Below, piece after piece: positions 17,537-27,155 of a stretch of DNA of 64,000 nt (positions are counted from its first letter, which is position 1; each line of letters begins with the position of its first letter). The translations under genes and the position numbers were made by a program. Origin of the DNA: Ktedonobacter sp. SOSP1-85 (GTDB lineage: Bacteria; Chloroflexota; Ktedonobacteria; Ktedonobacterales; Ktedonobacteraceae); NCBI RefSeq assembly GCF_016587415.1, contig NZ_BNJI01000001.1:6363501-6427500 (forward strand). Direction: 5' to 3'. The notes under the pieces are model-generated. The model searched no databases, was not told the origin of the DNA, and was given only the letters and a program-made list of their open reading frames with translations.

Positions 17537-18337
17537 ATGGATTTACAACTGGCAGGAAAGAGGGCACTGGTGACCGGATCGAGTTCAGGGATAGGCGAGG
17601 CGATCGTCAAGCTGCTCGCTGCGGAGGGCGTTGCGGTCGTGGTGCATGGTCGCGACGAAAGCCGAGCCAACGCGGTAGCCAAAACGATCCGCGACGGAGG
17701 CGGTCGCGCCGAGGTCGCGCTTGGTGATCTCACCACCGATGTTGGAGCTGACGCGGTTGCCGTCGCGGCGCAAGCTTTCGGACCTATTGATATTCTGGTC
17801 AACAATGTTGGAGTCATTCCCCTCCTCTCATGGACGGAGGCGACGGTTGCGGACTGGGATCAGACATACAATACCAACGTCATTTCCGCCGTGCGGATGA
17901 TTCAACGTCTGGTGCCACAAATGCGTGAGCAACATTGGGGACGAGTCATCCAGATCGGTGGTGGCCTGTCGCAGCAACCGAGCGCAACCATGCCACATTA
18001 CAACGCGTCGCTGGCGGCCCGCCACAATCTTGCGGTCTCCCTCGCACGTGAACTGAAGGACACCGGCGTGACGTCAAATGTTGTGGCTCCTGGCATGATT
18101 CTTGTGGAGGCAACTCGGGCATGGCTCACCCATATGGCACAGGCTCATGGCTGGGGCGAGACATGGGAGGACATAGAGCGCAACGCTACGCAGGCCATAG
18201 CTCCTAATGACGTGGGCCGCCTCGGTCGGCCAGAGGAGATCGCCGCAGCAGTAGCATATCTGGCGAGCCCGATCGCTGATTATGTGAGTGGCGCAACTCT
18301 CCGCGTCGATGGCGGCACGATTCGTTCGGTGATCTAA
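17537..18337 (+). CDS. SDR-family oxidoreductase lacking the usual Lys
   Basis: From ATG 17537 this 266-residue protein shows the classical SDR Rossmann fold: TGSSSGIGEA for NAD(P), NNVGV, a Ser in GGGLSQQ, and Tyr in HYNASLAARHN. The YxxxK lysine is replaced by Leu (YNASL). I recall a subgroup with the same replacement, but it implies altered catalysis. The C-terminus has YVSGATLRVDGG. The upstream in-frame ATG at 17492 is less likely because homology starts at MDLQLAGKR. It is probably controlled by the divergent HTH/MmyB protein. Confidence 0.88.
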   Translation: MDLQLAGKRALVTGSSSGIGEAIVKLLAAEGVAVVVHGRDESRANAVAKTIRDGGGRAEVALGDLTTDVGADAVAVAAQAFGPIDILVNNVGVIPLLSWTEATVADWDQTYNTNVISAVRMIQRLVPQMREQHWGRVIQIGGGLSQQPSATMPHYNASLAARHNLAVSLARELKDTGVTSNVVAPGMILVEATRAWLTHMAQAHGWGETWEDIERNATQAIAPNDVGRLGRPEEIAAAVAYLASPIADYVSGATLRVDGGTIRSVI

Positions 18338-18375
18338 GACCGCAACGATGCCGGGGAAACAGAAAACAAGGAATG

Positions 18376-18633
18376 GATACGTTGCCAATTTTTCTGGCCC
18401 CACCTGTCCCCACGTTGCCGAAGAAAGGAGTGGGTGGTATCCGCAGAGGTTGTAGACACCACCCACTCCTTCACTGACCATCGGAATCTGGTCTCATCCT
18501 CTTTCCAAGACATCGTGGCAAGAAGTCAGATGAGGAGCGGTTTTGTCCAGGAACGTTTGTGTCAGTGCTCACGATTGAGGGCAATTTCCCGTGTTTGAGG
18601 GCCAAATCTTCTCACTTCGTAGGGCATTTACCA
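18376..18633 (-). repeat. 257-bp repeat, right copy
   Basis: Reverse-complement copy of 15795-16051, roughly 80% identical by eye, including the internal ACCACC/GGTGGT hairpin (about 18428-18470). The two copies enclose the regulator-SDR pair like the ends of a composite element. Confidence 0.8.
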
Positions 18634-18663
18634 TCACCACAACATCGGTGTTGCTCAAAAGGC

Positions 18664-19458
18664 TCATGGCTGGTTTGGGCTGCCGTTTGGGGCAGTGGTT
18701 TTGGTGCCGAGGTTGTCGGAGCGTCCAGCCGCCAGCCGGGACCATTGGGCGGTCGGGCGGCCGTCCAGCCGCATCTGGTCACCTTTGGAATCCCACCGCT
18801 GCGGCCAGCCCTCGGGCGAGTCCTCCCAGAACTCCTGCCGGCCGTAGGCGGTCAGATCCAGGAGTCCGTACGACGGTGCCATCACTTCATTGCCGCGGCC
18901 GGTGGTCCAGTAGGTCTCGAAGATCTGGTCACCGTCTCGGAGATAGCTGACCAGGATGCCGAAGTGCCGGTCTGCGACCAGCTGGTCCACGGCGTCCTGC
19001 GGCACCGAGTACCACGGAACATCCCAACTCATGAAGTCACGGTAACGGATGCTCTCCTCGTACGGACCTTCGCAGAACGTGGCGTAGGTAACGTCGCGGG
19101 AATGCAGGTAGGACAGCTCGCGAACCTGGCTGTTGGAGAAGGTGCAGCCCTCGCACTGGGCGCTGGCGGGTTGACCAGTATGCCACATGTGAAAGTAGAC
19201 GATCAGAAGCCTTCGGCCCTCGAAGACCTCCAGCAACGTGACCGGTCCATGCGGGCCGAGAAGCGGGATGGTGGGGTCCACCTCCACCATCGGCAGACGC
19301 CTTCGAGCCGCCGCGATCGCATCCCCTTCGCGGGTATGCACCTTTTCCCGAATGCGCAGCTTGTCCAGTTCCATCTGCCAGGTGGCCCGGTCGACCACCG
19401 CAGGTAGCGCGGGGGTGTCGAGGCTTTTGGGGAAACGGTGCTGATCATGTGTGTTCAT
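18664..19458 (-). CDS. DUF899 thioredoxin-like protein
   Basis: This 264-residue protein matches the DUF899 family. It has a thioredoxin-fold core with LLIVYFHMWHTGQPASAQCE and GCTFSNSQVRELSYLHSRDV, and the family ending VMAPSYGLLDLTAYGRQEFWEDSPEGWPQ. The role is not established; members are thought to be redox or dithiol proteins. GGAAGGAAACACCT precedes the ATG at 19458. GC content is visibly higher than that of its neighbours, which suggests transfer from an actinobacterium-like donor. Confidence 0.88.
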   Translation of the reverse strand: MNTHDQHRFPKSLDTPALPAVVDRATWQMELDKLRIREKVHTREGDAIAAARRRLPMVEVDPTIPLLGPHGPVTLLEVFEGRRLLIVYFHMWHTGQPASAQCEGCTFSNSQVRELSYLHSRDVTYATFCEGPYEESIRYRDFMSWDVPWYSVPQDAVDQLVADRHFGILVSYLRDGDQIFETYWTTGRGNEVMAPSYGLLDLTAYGRQEFWEDSPEGWPQRWDSKGDQMRLDGRPTAQWSRLAAGRSDNLGTKTTAPNGSPNQP

Positions 19459-19807
19459 AGGTGTTTCCTTCCTTCCCCCTCTGGCATTCGGGAGAGCACA
19501 TAGGGAGAGTAGATTTTCTCATTTGTAAGTGCCTCTATTCTACTGGCTTCGACGTGAAAAAAACTTCTTGGATCTTGCTCAAATCCTCGGCCCGACTCTG
19601 GCCTGGGGAAGATCAGCCGACGTGCCTGACCTGGCTTGACGAAAGCCTAGCATGGGTGCTGGCGGAAGTCGCTCTCCTACGAATTTACAACAAGTGCGTG
19701 CAACAGCCTGCTTCTCGCGCGGATTCTGGTTGAGAGCGGCCACCCGTTCCAAACATTCGCGCCGATTTCCTACTTTTCACCTCAAAAATCGTCGAACATT
19801 CACGCAA
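19459..19807. other. Intergenic, nothing recognised
   Basis: Downstream of the DUF899 start region; no supported gene. Confidence 0.4.
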
Positions 19808-19909
19808 TTTACCAGTCGCCAAGTAGGCTGCGATTGTTTTGGGATCACGCGTCCCCAGTGCTTCTCGGAACTCCTGGAAGATGGCCGGATCGCTGCGGGT
19901 ATCTGGCAT
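19808..19909 (-). pseudogene. Tyrosine recombinase N-terminal fragment
   Basis: About 34 residues beginning MPDTRSDPAIFQEFREALGT and RDPKTIAAYLAT resemble the SAM-like N-terminal domain of tyrosine integrases. The frame then loses similarity, so only the start of the gene survives. Confidence 0.4.
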
Positions 19910-20158
19910 CTCTTTCTCCTAACTTTTCTCTCAAACGATTCTCCGACAAGATTTCGCGGCGAACTTTGACCTTTTCCCTGCTGTGTACAACGAAGCGGAG
20001 CATGAGGATGGGAAAAACCCGATCGAGAATGGCTATTCTCGGTCGAGCGTTCTCCGACAAGTCGATTGTGGTTGTGAATTGTCAAAAGATCATGCACAGT
20101 GGAGATGACACTTTTTCTAGATTGATCTCGCTTTCCTCGCCCAGGCTGACAGGCTGGT

Positions 20159-20188
20159 TTGCGGTTCGACCTTTGGGTGTAGTATACT
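20159..20188 (+). promoter_or_regulatory. Candidate promoter of the LAL regulator
   Basis: TTGCGG (20159-20164) and TATACT (20183-20188) with an 18-bp spacer, 57 bases before the start codon. Confidence 0.4.
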
Positions 20189-20244
20189 TCTGCGTGTTGG
20201 GGATTGGGGGTGGATGGAATACCCAACGGCAAGGGAAGAAAACG

Positions 20245-23200
20245 ATGCCTAAACCATTAGTCCATGCGCTTATCTGGTCACACGAGCACAAACACTACAC
20301 CCTCTCTAGCCACGGCCAACCCGAGCAGGATTTCCTTCCAGAAGACCCGTCGGCATTTGCTCGCTGGTTGGACGGACACACCGCTTTTGCCTTTGAGGGG
20401 CAAGCGGGAAGGATCTCGGTCCTCAAAGAAGCCCGCTCCCGTGGAAGCGGCTATTGGTATGCCTATCGCACGCACCATCGCCGCACCCGCAAGCGCTATC
20501 TGGGACGGACGCAGACCCTCTCGCTGGCTCGCTTAGAGGAGACCGCCAGGATGCTCTTGCCCGAACAGAAGCCCGCGCACGCGACTTCCCAGGGGATAGC
20601 GCCACCTTCCAGCAAGCTCTCTCCGCCTCGCTTGCCGAACGTGTTCATCGAGCGCGAGCGCTTGCTTGCCGCCCTCGATGCGGCGCTTGCCACGAGGCTC
20701 TCCCTGGTCTCGGCTCCGGCTGGTTTTGGCAAAACGACGTTGCTGGCGACCTGGGCCAGTCAGCGAAAGAGCCAGATCGCCTGGCTCTCGCTGGACGACC
20801 TGGACACGACACCGACGCGCTTCTGGGTCGCGCTGATCGCAGCCCTGCGCCATTGCCCCAGCTTTCCTCCGAGCTTTGGAGCGAGCTCGATAGCGCTGCT
20901 GCAATCCCCCCAGCCGCCACCACTGTCCACCGTGCTCACGGCGTTGCTCCAGGAACTGGAAGGTAGCGAGGGGCATGCTGCCCCCATCGTGTTGATTGTG
21001 GACGATTATCAGGTGATCGGCGATCCAGCCATTCACGAGGGCATGTGTTTCTTCCTGGAGCATCTCCCTGCACACGTCCATCTGATCCTCTCCAGCCGCG
21101 TCGACCCGGAGCTGCCCCTTGCACGCCTGCGGGTGCGCGGACACCTGACCGAGATCCATGCAGACGAACTGCGTTTTGCAGAGGGCGAGGCGAGCCAGTA
21201 TCTGGGTCAGCTGCTCTCCCCTGCGCTCGAAGCCGACGAGGTGCGCAGGCTAGTGAGCCGGACCGAGGGCTGGATTGCTGGCTTGCACCTGGCCGCGCTT
21301 ACCCTGCAGCAACGCGCCGATCGCGCGGCCTTTCTTGAGAAGTTGACCGGCAGCCAGCGCTATCTCCTGGATTATGTGCAAGAGGAGATCCTGGCCCGTC
21401 TGCCTGAGCGCGTGCGCGACTTTTTGCTCAAGAGCGCTCTCCTCTCGCGCCTGGACGCCGCCGCGTGCCAGGCCGTGACCGCTGCACCCACCAGAGCAGT
21501 CAGCCAACAGATGCTCATGTTCCTGGAGCGGGCCAACCTCTTTGTGGTGCCTCAGGATGAGGAGCGGCGCACCTATCGGCTGCACGCTCTCTTCCGCGAA
21601 GCCCTGCTCTCCGTTCTCCACAGCACGCAACCCGAGCTGGTGCCGCTCTTGCACCAGCGGGCCGCTGCCTTTTATGAGGCCCAGGAGCAATGGTACGAGA
21701 CCATTCCCCATGCGCTTGCCGCCGCTGACTACTCCATGGCAGCGCGGTTGATGGAGCAAACCGTCGAGCAGTTCTGGCTGCGTGGAGAGGCCGAGACGAT
21801 AGCGCGTTGGGTGCTCGCGCTGCCCCAACCGCTCGTGCACGAGCACGCTCGTCTGCTGCTCACGACCGCCCTCTACCTACTCAACACGGTCACACAGACG
21901 ACCCGCGAGCAGCGGGCCAGGGTCTACCAGCAGGCGCAGCAGCTCATGGCGCGGGTGGAGAGTGCCTTGCCGTTCCATATGGACGAATACAGCCACCTGA
22001 CCGTAGCCACCCGTACAGGTACGGGCGCCGTTCTTCCCACCGAGGTTCGGGGGGCGAGGCTTTATCGGCGTCTGCGCCTGTTACACGCAGAGATGGCCTG
22101 GTATGAGGCGATGGCCACCTGGGAGTATGGGCGTTTAAGCGCTCTGTATCAGGAGATCCAGGAGCTTGACCAGGATGAGGAGGTCATCTGGCAAATTTTC
22201 CCTCTTCTCTGCCGTTTCCTCCTCCACTACTGGGACCGGCAAGAGGGAGCGGTGCTTGTGCCGCAGCTGCTCTCCGCAAAGCAGCGGGTGAGCCAATCGG
22301 CAAGCCTCTATGCGATCAGCAGGGTCAGGGAATGGTTGGCACTCTCGCAAATGGAGGCAGGACACCTGCGCCTGGCCTATCAGGAGAGTCTGGATACCCT
22401 CGACCTGGTCGAACAGATCGCGGGCTATGCCCCGCTGAAGGGATTTCTCCAGATCTGCCTGGCACTTGTGTTCTACCAGTGGAACCGTCTGGAGGAAGCA
22501 CACAGCTTGCTGGACACAATCGTGCAGGACGCCACAGCCTGGCCGCATCTGAATGTGCTTGGGATGGGATATGCCTGCTTGATACAGGTCGAACTCGCCA
22601 GGGGTGAGTGCTCGCTCGCCGAGCGGGCACTGCATGAGCTGGAGCAGTTGGTAGAGCGCGAACGCTATTGGACCTACTCAGACTGGCTATTGACGCTGCG
22701 AGCACAATGGTGGCTGGCGCAAGGACAGCTCAAGGAGGCGTCCGACTGGGTGAGTGGTGTCCTTTTTCCAGAGGGGCCATGGGACAGGAACCTGTATGAT
22801 GCCTTCCCAATCGTGATCCGCGTGTATTTCGCGAAGTTTCGCTTTCGGGAGGCATTGAACTTGCTGGAACGCTGGAGCGGACACCTGGATCGACCGGCCA
22901 ATGTCAGGATCACCATAACGTATCTGGCTCAGTTGCTGGTAGCGTTGCACCAGACAGGCCAGCACGAGCAGGCCCGCGAGATCGCAGCACGCCTCTTTGC
23001 CCTGACGGAACCAGAGGGCTGCCTGCGCGTGTATCTGGATGAGGGCGAACTCATGAGGGAGGCGCTTCTAGCGTTGCTCACCACACACGTAGGGCAGCAC
23101 GAGTTGGCTGCTGCCACCAGAGCCTATATCGCAAAGCTGCTCGCTGCCTTCGAGCAGGAGCAGTCAGGCGCGAGCAGATCGCTAGAGGGGGCAACCCCAT

Positions 23201-23448
23201 CCGAGCCTGCGCTTTCCTCGGCTCGGCAGCCATCGGTCATCTCCAGGGCGCCGGGGATTTCCCTGACCAGACGCGAAGAGGAAGTCCTGCGCTTGTTGGC
23301 AACCGGAGCCTCCAATCAGGACATCGCTCAGACCCTGGTGATTTCTCTGGACACCGTCAAGAAACATGTCAGTCATCTGTTCGGCAAGCTGGGAGCGAGC
23401 AGCCGCACACAGGCAGTGGCCCTGGCGCGTGCCCGCTCGCTGCTCTAG
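20245..23448 (+). CDS. LAL/MalT-type LuxR-family transcriptional regulator
   Basis: The 1067-residue product has four parts. An N-terminal ~110-residue domain contains GYWYAYRTHHRRTRKRYLG and TLSLARLEETA. A STAND-type NTPase follows, with Walker A SAPAGFGKTTLL near residue 160 and Walker B IVLIVDDYQ near 248. A long TPR-like helical region covers residues ~450-960. A C-terminal LuxR HTH has LTRREEEVLRLLATGASNQD and TVKKHVSHLFGKLG. ATG 20245 is preceded by AAGGGAAG; the frame is open further upstream but without homology. Such regulators activate target promoters after ligand and ATP binding. The downstream small gene is broken, so the target is not obvious. Confidence 0.9.
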   Translation: MPKPLVHALIWSHEHKHYTLSSHGQPEQDFLPEDPSAFARWLDGHTAFAFEGQAGRISVLKEARSRGSGYWYAYRTHHRRTRKRYLGRTQTLSLARLEETARMLLPEQKPAHATSQGIAPPSSKLSPPRLPNVFIERERLLAALDAALATRLSLVSAPAGFGKTTLLATWASQRKSQIAWLSLDDLDTTPTRFWVALIAALRHCPSFPPSFGASSIALLQSPQPPPLSTVLTALLQELEGSEGHAAPIVLIVDDYQVIGDPAIHEGMCFFLEHLPAHVHLILSSRVDPELPLARLRVRGHLTEIHADELRFAEGEASQYLGQLLSPALEADEVRRLVSRTEGWIAGLHLAALTLQQRADRAAFLEKLTGSQRYLLDYVQEEILARLPERVRDFLLKSALLSRLDAAACQAVTAAPTRAVSQQMLMFLERANLFVVPQDEERRTYRLHALFREALLSVLHSTQPELVPLLHQRAAAFYEAQEQWYETIPHALAAADYSMAARLMEQTVEQFWLRGEAETIARWVLALPQPLVHEHARLLLTTALYLLNTVTQTTREQRARVYQQAQQLMARVESALPFHMDEYSHLTVATRTGTGAVLPTEVRGARLYRRLRLLHAEMAWYEAMATWEYGRLSALYQEIQELDQDEEVIWQIFPLLCRFLLHYWDRQEGAVLVPQLLSAKQRVSQSASLYAISRVREWLALSQMEAGHLRLAYQESLDTLDLVEQIAGYAPLKGFLQICLALVFYQWNRLEEAHSLLDTIVQDATAWPHLNVLGMGYACLIQVELARGECSLAERALHELEQLVERERYWTYSDWLLTLRAQWWLAQGQLKEASDWVSGVLFPEGPWDRNLYDAFPIVIRVYFAKFRFREALNLLERWSGHLDRPANVRITITYLAQLLVALHQTGQHEQAREIAARLFALTEPEGCLRVYLDEGELMREALLALLTTHVGQHELAAATRAYIAKLLAAFEQEQSGASRSLEGATPSEPALSSARQPSVISRAPGISLTRREEEVLRLLATGASNQDIAQTLVISLDTVKKHVSHLFGKLGASSRTQAVALARARSLL

Positions 23449-23590
23449 CACCTCGTTCTCCCCAACAGGGTGTCATCCTGCCTTTCAAAACTCCTCCTTT
23501 TCTTCCACTTTTGAGGGCTGTATTGGAGGACACGCCCATCTATACTTTCCCTATGATCAGAGCACTCCACTGAGACAGAGGAGGAGACCA

Positions 23591-23799
23591 ATGCACTATC
23601 GCATTCGCATCCAGGGACATCTGGACCCATCCTGGCAGGACCGGTTTGGGGATTACACCTCGAGCAGCAGGAGACCAGTACCACGCTGCTCTCAGGAGTG
23701 CTGCCGGATCAGTCAGCGCTCTATGGGGTGCTCTTACAGCTCATCCGGCTTGGCCTGGTGCTGCTCTCGCTTGAAACGAGCCAGGCGGAAGGTGCGTGA
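23591..23799 (+). pseudogene. Small hypothetical protein, frameshifted
   Basis: ATG 23591, after GGAGGAGACCA, starts MHYRIRIQGHLDPSWQDRF. Near 23650 a one-base loss moves the sensible reading to another frame, LHLEQQETSTTLLSGVLPDQ then SALYGVLLQLIRLGLVLLSL, ending at TGA 23797. Intact relatives of about 70 residues commonly occur next to LAL regulators; their function is unknown. Confidence 0.6.
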
Positions 23800-23891
23800 G
23801 CAGACACGAGATCGCTCGTGAAAGACAGATGGTGTGCGCGTGACTCCGAGGGGTCATGGTGATTGAAGCACGCAGACGAAGGAGAAAATAA

Positions 23892-24788
23892 ATGAGCAAT
23901 TTAGAGAGTATTGTTGATCGCTTCGAGATTGAGGCGCTGCGCGGCGAGTTCACAGACGCGGCGATGATGCATGACTACAACCGCCTCGCGTCGCTGTTCA
24001 CACAGGACGGCGCGGTGCGGGTCCCCCACATCAACGCCCAGGCCGTCGGTCAGGAACAGATCCGCGCCGGGACCGAGGTGCAGCAGGGCCTCTGGGACTA
24101 TTTCGTGCAAACCACGCACCCCGGCACGATCCAGTTGCTTGGCGACACCGCGGTCGGCCGGGCCTACATCTCAGAGCTCGGACGCCTGCGCGACGGCAGG
24201 TGCGAGCTGAACTACGCCATCTACCACGACCGCTACCAGCGCACCGAGGACGGCTGGAAGTTCGCCGAGCGCGTCTACGAGGTCAGATACCTCGACCACA
24301 CACCGCTTGCGGGATCGGCCCCCCAGGCAGCGGAGGAAACTATGGCAGTTGAAGACAACAAGAAAAACGATGAAGCCGCAATCAAAAGGGTCATCGAGGG
24401 TGGCGTCGAGGCGATTCGCGCGAAGGACCTCGATGGGGTGATGTCCATGTACGCGCCCGAACTGGTGTCGTTCGACATCGTGCCCCCGCTGCAATACGTG
24501 GGAACAGACGCATACAGGAAACAGTGGGAAAAGGTCTTCTCGTCGTTTCCGGGTCCGATCAACTATGAAATTGCTGACCTGTCCATCACGGCGGGCGATA
24601 ACGTGGCATTCGCCCACAGCTTCAACCGACTGAGCGCAGCCCTGCCCACTGGGCAGAAGATCGGTAACTGGCTGCGTTGGACCGCTTGCTTCCGTAAGAT
24701 CGGTGGCAAGTGGCTGCTCGCGCACATGCAGGCTTCGGTGCCAGTCGATTTGGAGACGGGCCGCGCGGTGCTCGACCTCAAGCCATAG
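23892..24788 (+). CDS. Tandem SnoaL/NTF2-like protein
   Basis: This 298-residue protein contains two NTF2-like cone-fold domains. Residues 1-145 are SnoaL_4-like (FEIEALRGEFTDAAMMHDYN, DRYQRTEDGWKFAERVYEVRY). Residues 151-298 are SnoaL_3/DUF4440-like (AIRAKDLDGVMSMYAPELVS, FRKIGGKWLLAHMQASVPVD). At the junction an in-frame ATG (24342) has a perfect GGAGG five bases before it, so the second half could also be made alone. The two probably arose by fusion of adjacent genes. NTF2-like proteins act as isomerases, hydrolases or ligand carriers; the role here is unknown. Confidence 0.8.
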   Translation: MSNLESIVDRFEIEALRGEFTDAAMMHDYNRLASLFTQDGAVRVPHINAQAVGQEQIRAGTEVQQGLWDYFVQTTHPGTIQLLGDTAVGRAYISELGRLRDGRCELNYAIYHDRYQRTEDGWKFAERVYEVRYLDHTPLAGSAPQAAEETMAVEDNKKNDEAAIKRVIEGGVEAIRAKDLDGVMSMYAPELVSFDIVPPLQYVGTDAYRKQWEKVFSSFPGPINYEIADLSITAGDNVAFAHSFNRLSAALPTGQKIGNWLRWTACFRKIGGKWLLAHMQASVPVDLETGRAVLDLKP

Positions 24789-24859
24789 CCATTCGTGAAG
24801 AGGCAAGGTTGAACGACTTTGAGGTCACACCTACGGAAATAACACGTATGGAGGAACGT

Positions 24860-26953
24860 ATGTACATAGCTCTTCACCTTTTGGATGATATCATTCTTTT
24901 TCTACTGCTTCTCTCATGGATCATTGTTGGATCTCAGGTTCTTCTTCTTCCTAGAAAAGTGTCCTCCAGGAGGCAACGGTCGGGGATACGGAGATGTTTC
25001 GTCTGGTTGGGAGTCTCTGAACTGCTAGTTCTGATAAAGTTGGGGACCCTCGTTTCTAAATGGGTCTTCTTTGGCTGGATTTTTGCTCAGAACAGAATGC
25101 TTCTTGATTTCCCATTGTTGGCTCTTCCAGCCCTCTCTGTTCTCCTTTTCTCGTTTCCGTGCCTGAGCAGAATGGCACAAAGCTTCCCGAGAGAGGGAGC
25201 GTCACCTGCCACACAGGATGCTACTGCACCGGCATTGCTGGTGCCGACACTGATAACTGTCGTTGGCGTTGCGCTCGATACCTACCTTACTCTTTTCTAC
25301 ACCGAACCGATGTCCCTGCCATTTTTCTTGATTGCGTTTGCTCTCTTTTGTGTGGCTCTTTGGTTCTGGTCTACCTTTGGAAGGAAGATCCCTCTCTTTT
25401 CGGAGAGAAGGAACATGCCCCTCTTTTTAGAAAAGCAGGCGAGGTGGTGGCTCCTTCCTGTGCGTCTTCTGCTTTGCCTCATTGTCGTGACCCTCTGCAT
25501 ATCCGGTTGGTATTCCTGGTCAGTTCAGGCAAGTCGTCTTCCTGATCGCATCCCTATGACGGGCAACACGACAGGCAATACGGTAGACAGTATGACAGGT
25601 CATACTATGCAGCATCAACAGGGCCAGCAAAATGACGTTTCTGTGACCGATCTTGTTGGTCCGCAGAGCGGAGAGCCGAATGAGCGTTTTACGCTCGTTG
25701 CGCAGGAGGCGCAGATGCGCTTACGTTCTGGAGCTACGGTCAATGCCTGGACCTTTAATGGACAGCTCCCAGGGCCAGAATTGCGGGTTCACCAGGGAGA
25801 TTTGGTGGAAGTCAAACTGATAAACAGACTTTCCCGTGCAGGCGTTACCCTCCATTGGCATGGATTGGATGTTCCCAATGGGGAAGATGGAGTTGCTGGC
25901 GTCACGCAAAATGCCGTTCAGCCGGGAGAGAGCTTTACCTATCGCTTTGTAGTAAAGAACCACGCGGGAACCTATTGGTATCATTCGCATCAAGATTCTT
26001 TAGAAGCAGTAGGAAAGGGACTCTTTGGGCCATTAATTGTTCTGCCTCCTCGTGATTCCTTTGCTGGAAAGGATATCCCGATTCTCGCTCATAGCTGGCT
26101 CACCAAGGAGAGAGGCTCTCAGGAGGCATTTGGTATCACCGACACGATGCAACGACTGACCGTACAGCCGGGGACGCCCGTTCGGTTACGCCTGATCAAT
26201 ACAGATAGCCTCCCAGTTTCTTTTGTCCTCTCCGGCACACCTTTTAAAGTGATTGCTATCGATGGAACGGATCTGAATGCTCCTACAGACCTGACCAGGC
26301 AACGGCTTCTGGTTGCTGCTGGAGGAAGGTATGACATTCAATTTACGATGCCAGGTACGGCAGTGTCGCTCGATTGGACGAATAAAAAAAGTTCAAAAGT
26401 GCGTTTCCTCTTGAGCCAGGATGCAACGGCGAGCGCGCCTGCACTGGCAGATGGTCCCGTCTTCAATCCAGCCACATATGGAAGCCGGCAGAAGACGCCA
26501 TTTGGTCTGTCAAGTCACTTTGACAAGGAATTTACGTTGATCCTTGATGACATGATAGGCTTCTATGATGGCAAAATGGAATCCCTATGGCCCATCAATG
26601 GAAAAGTGTTTCCCAATACGCCGATGCTGATGGTGCATGAAGGAGATCTGGTCAAAGTGAGCTTTGTCAACCGGAGCTGGATGGATCACCCAATGCATCT
26701 GCATGGGCACCATATGTTGGTGCTTAGCTACAATGGGCGGCCTGTCACGGGAAGTCCCTGGTGGGTTGATACGCTTAACGTCGCTCCGGGAGAAAGCTAT
26801 GACGTTGCTTTTCGTGCCGATAATCCGGGGATATGGATGGATCACTGTCATAATCTCGATCATGCAGCGGCTGGGATGATCCTTCACCTGGGCTATGAAG
26901 GGGTTTCCAGCCCCTTTGAGGTAGGTCATGATACTATCAACCAGCCAGAATGA
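24860..26953 (+). CDS. Membrane-anchored multicopper oxidase
   Basis: The N-terminal ~230 residues hold about five or six transmembrane helices. A linker rich in Met, His and Gln (HTMQHQQGQQ) follows. The rest is a three-cupredoxin multicopper oxidase with all four copper motifs: HWHG, YHSH, HPMHLHGHH and HCHNLDHAAAGM. The catalytic part should face outside the membrane and oxidise metal ions or phenolics with O2. Start 24860 is preferred because GGAGG (24850-24855) lies five bases upstream; the longer frame overlaps the SnoaL gene. Total 697 residues, well over usual laccase-like lengths because of the membrane domain. Confidence 0.88.
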   Translation: MYIALHLLDDIILFLLLLSWIIVGSQVLLLPRKVSSRRQRSGIRRCFVWLGVSELLVLIKLGTLVSKWVFFGWIFAQNRMLLDFPLLALPALSVLLFSFPCLSRMAQSFPREGASPATQDATAPALLVPTLITVVGVALDTYLTLFYTEPMSLPFFLIAFALFCVALWFWSTFGRKIPLFSERRNMPLFLEKQARWWLLPVRLLLCLIVVTLCISGWYSWSVQASRLPDRIPMTGNTTGNTVDSMTGHTMQHQQGQQNDVSVTDLVGPQSGEPNERFTLVAQEAQMRLRSGATVNAWTFNGQLPGPELRVHQGDLVEVKLINRLSRAGVTLHWHGLDVPNGEDGVAGVTQNAVQPGESFTYRFVVKNHAGTYWYHSHQDSLEAVGKGLFGPLIVLPPRDSFAGKDIPILAHSWLTKERGSQEAFGITDTMQRLTVQPGTPVRLRLINTDSLPVSFVLSGTPFKVIAIDGTDLNAPTDLTRQRLLVAAGGRYDIQFTMPGTAVSLDWTNKKSSKVRFLLSQDATASAPALADGPVFNPATYGSRQKTPFGLSSHFDKEFTLILDDMIGFYDGKMESLWPINGKVFPNTPMLMVHEGDLVKVSFVNRSWMDHPMHLHGHHMLVLSYNGRPVTGSPWWVDTLNVAPGESYDVAFRADNPGIWMDHCHNLDHAAAGMILHLGYEGVSSPFEVGHDTINQPE

Positions 26954-27155
26954 AGCCTGGCGGGGAAACTCTCAGCCTTTGTCACAAACAGGTCGCCTGT
27001 TTCGACTCATGTGTAAGGGCGTGAAGTGAGAGAACGCCGATGGCCCTCGCATGAGGATGGAAGCAATGGTTCTCTGCCGCACTCAATACGGGGCGAATGC
27101 GCACAAGCGTCTGGCAGCACGGTCAGACAGAACACAACAAGAAATGGACAGATTG

